Shown here: piece by piece, positions 4,240 through 5,222 of the stretch | Layout of the letters: each line of letters begins with the position of its first letter | How positions within the stretch are numbered: position 1 is the stretch's first letter | Assembly: GCA_031262625.1 (NCBI GenBank) | Contig: JAISHJ010000070.1 | Location: forward strand, 1-5,222 | Source: Ruminococcus sp. | Lineage (GTDB): Bacteria; Bacillota; Clostridia; Oscillospirales; Ruminococcaceae | Length of the DNA stretch: 5,222 nt | Direction of reading: 5' to 3' | The notes under the pieces: model-generated | What the model was told of the DNA's origin: nothing | Seen by the model: the letters and a program-made list of their open reading frames with translations, nothing else | The model's database searches: none | Program-made: the position numbers and the translations under genes

Positions 4240-4965
4240 ATGTTTCGTATAGCAATCTGCGATGATGATAAGGATGACATTATAAGCAACCGTACCATTA
4301 TCGAACAGGACCTGCTTGGCAGAGGGATAACGGATTTTGAGATTATTTGCTTTGACGACCCGGAAGAACTTATCGAAAGCAGTATTCTTTTTTCTTTAAT
4401 CTTCCTCGATATAGAAATGCCCGGAAGAAACGGTATCGACACAGCGATAAAGATTCGCGAAAAAGGGATTTCGACGCCGTTTGTGTATGTAACAAACTAC
4501 ACCTCTTTTGCGCTTGTGGCGTACTCGGTTTTTCCGCTGTCTTTAGTAACAAAGCCGCTTACCTCCGACATAGTTAAGAATGTTATGGACGAATATTTTC
4601 GCCGCCATGATAACGCTAAACCGAAACTTATCGAAGTTAAAAGCGCGGGAGGAGCATTAATGCTCCTGCCTTCCGATATTATTTACTTTAACTGTGTTGC
4701 AAAAAAAGATATTATAGCAGTCACGAATAGTTCAATGATTACGCTTACGGAAAAATTCGACACACTTTATGAGAGGGTTTCCGAATTCAATTTCTTCAGG
4801 ATAAGGCGTGATATTATCGTGAACCTTGGTCATGTTAAGGCGATTACAGACGACGGAAAGGTTAAAATGTCAAACGATACGATACTTCCTGTCGCACACA
4901 GAGAAAAAAACGAATTCTATGCCGCGCTCTCAAAGAAGGTTATTGTAGAACTCGGAGGGAGATAA
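4240..4965 (+). CDS. LytTR-family response regulator (AgrA/LytR type)
   Basis: A 241-residue DNA-binding regulator. Residues 1-120 form a receiver domain: acidic residues Asp8-Asp10, phospho-acceptor Asp57 (LDIEMPGRNG), Thr85 and Lys105 (TKPL). From about residue 129 a LytTR DNA-binding domain follows, with IEVKSAGGALMLLPSDIIYF (131-150), DTLYERVSEFNFFRIRRDIIV (174-194) and NLGHVKAI (195-202), the typical layout of AgrA, LytR and VirR. The family binds paired direct repeats as dimers and usually controls peptide-pheromone, bacteriocin, virulence or envelope genes. Start ATG 4240 has GAGGA at 4226-4230 with 9-nt spacing. The next gene begins 3 nt after the stop and looks like a membrane sensor, giving a classic two-component operon. 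Target genes cannot be told from the window. Confidence 0.95.
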   Translation: MFRIAICDDDKDDIISNRTIIEQDLLGRGITDFEIICFDDPEELIESSILFSLIFLDIEMPGRNGIDTAIKIREKGISTPFVYVTNYTSFALVAYSVFPLSLVTKPLTSDIVKNVMDEYFRRHDNAKPKLIEVKSAGGALMLLPSDIIYFNCVAKKDIIAVTNSSMITLTEKFDTLYERVSEFNFFRIRRDIIVNLGHVKAITDDGKVKMSNDTILPVAHREKNEFYAALSKKVIVELGGR

Positions 4966-4968
4966 AAA

Positions 4969-5222
4969 TTGTTAACCGATATGTTTGAATTTCTGTTAGA
5001 TCATTCATTGTTTTTATATGAAATCGCTAATATATGCTTAATTTTTATGTTTTTTTCAGGGGTATACCGCAGAAGATTTAATCATAAGATAATTTATGCT
5101 GCCGGATTTGTTCTTTTGGCGGCAGGCTATATATTTGTAAACAGTCTTAATATGCCTGTCGTTAATATGGTATTTACCTTCTTCGCCTTGAATGTTTTCT
5201 CGGCAGTACTCTATAAAATTAA
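4969..5222 (+). CDS. Partial membrane protein, probable GHKL-type sensor histidine kinase
   Basis: The frame is open from the TTG at 4969 to the right edge (84 codons, 3' end missing). TTG is chosen because GGAGGGAG at 4954-4961, inside the end of the LytTR gene, sits 7 nt before it; the in-frame ATG at 4981 would have 19 nt. The visible sequence starts LLTDMFEFLLDHSLFLYEI and is hydrophobic, with about three membrane segments: residues 14-30 (FLYEIANICLIFMFF), 42-57 (IIYAAGFVLLAAGYIF) and 64-80 (PVVNMVFTFFALNVFSA), separated by a basic loop (YRRRFNHK). A multi-helix N-terminal sensor directly following a LytTR regulator in the same operon is the AgrC-like arrangement, in which the kinase part comes later. 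The kinase domain is outside the window, so this is inferred from membrane topology and gene order. Confidence 0.7.
   Translation, partial: MLTDMFEFLLDHSLFLYEIANICLIFMFFSGVYRRRFNHKIIYAAGFVLLAAGYIFVNSLNMPVVNMVFTFFALNVFSAVLYKI

Noticed and set aside
4029..4442. Minus-strand open frame of 137 codons containing a TEYRV-type repeat
   Set aside because: The repeat peptide is only the translation of the 7-bp DNA repeat, and the frame overlaps the ends of two well-supported genes; no promoter or ribosome binding site.

Overview
The window reads as a chromosomal segment of an anaerobic, low- to mid-GC Bacillota (Clostridia-type) bacterium. Evidence: strong AGGAGG-type ribosome binding sites, AT-rich intergenic promoters of the TTGACA/TATAAT type, an IreB-family (UPF0297) protein, a BioY-type biotin transporter subunit under a BirA-like palindrome, a PdaA-type polysaccharide deacetylase (family linked to spore cortex peptidoglycan), an Amidase_6 protein, and an AgrA/LytTR-type two-component pair. 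No rRNA, tRNA, insertion sequence, phage gene or CRISPR array is visible. The species cannot be named from the sequence.

Layout. At the left edge a gene leaves the window on the minus strand (N-terminal membrane anchor, consensus promoter). Divergent from it is a small Amidase_6 protein whose expected start codon is ACG instead of ATG. Convergent with the amidase, overlapping its 3' end by 23 bp, is bioY, whose promoter places the transcription start at about the A of its ATG (probably leaderless) and overlaps a perfect 12-bp inverted repeat that fits a biotin repressor site. Next, on the plus strand, come a stand-alone ireB and a PdaA-like secreted deacetylase whose ribosome binding site lies inside a small hairpin. 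The deacetylase is followed by a G-rich degenerate tandem repeat, then four consecutive stem-loops ending in a strong intrinsic terminator only 43 bp before the start codon of a response regulator with a c-di-GMP phosphodiesterase (HD-GYP) output. A gap with a heptanucleotide tandem repeat leads to a LytTR response regulator and the start of a membrane protein, probably its sensor kinase, running off the right edge.

How the genes work together. The left half is housekeeping and envelope: biotin uptake, an IreB homologue of the PASTA-kinase pathway, a peptidoglycan deacetylase and an amidase-fold protein. The right half is signalling: an HD-GYP regulator that probably lowers c-di-GMP, and a peptide-type LytTR/kinase system. 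I see no dedicated defence or mobile system. The most interesting non-coding signals are the multi-hairpin leader with terminator before the HD-GYP gene, the two tandem repeats, the bioY operator/leaderless promoter and the ACG start of the amidase.
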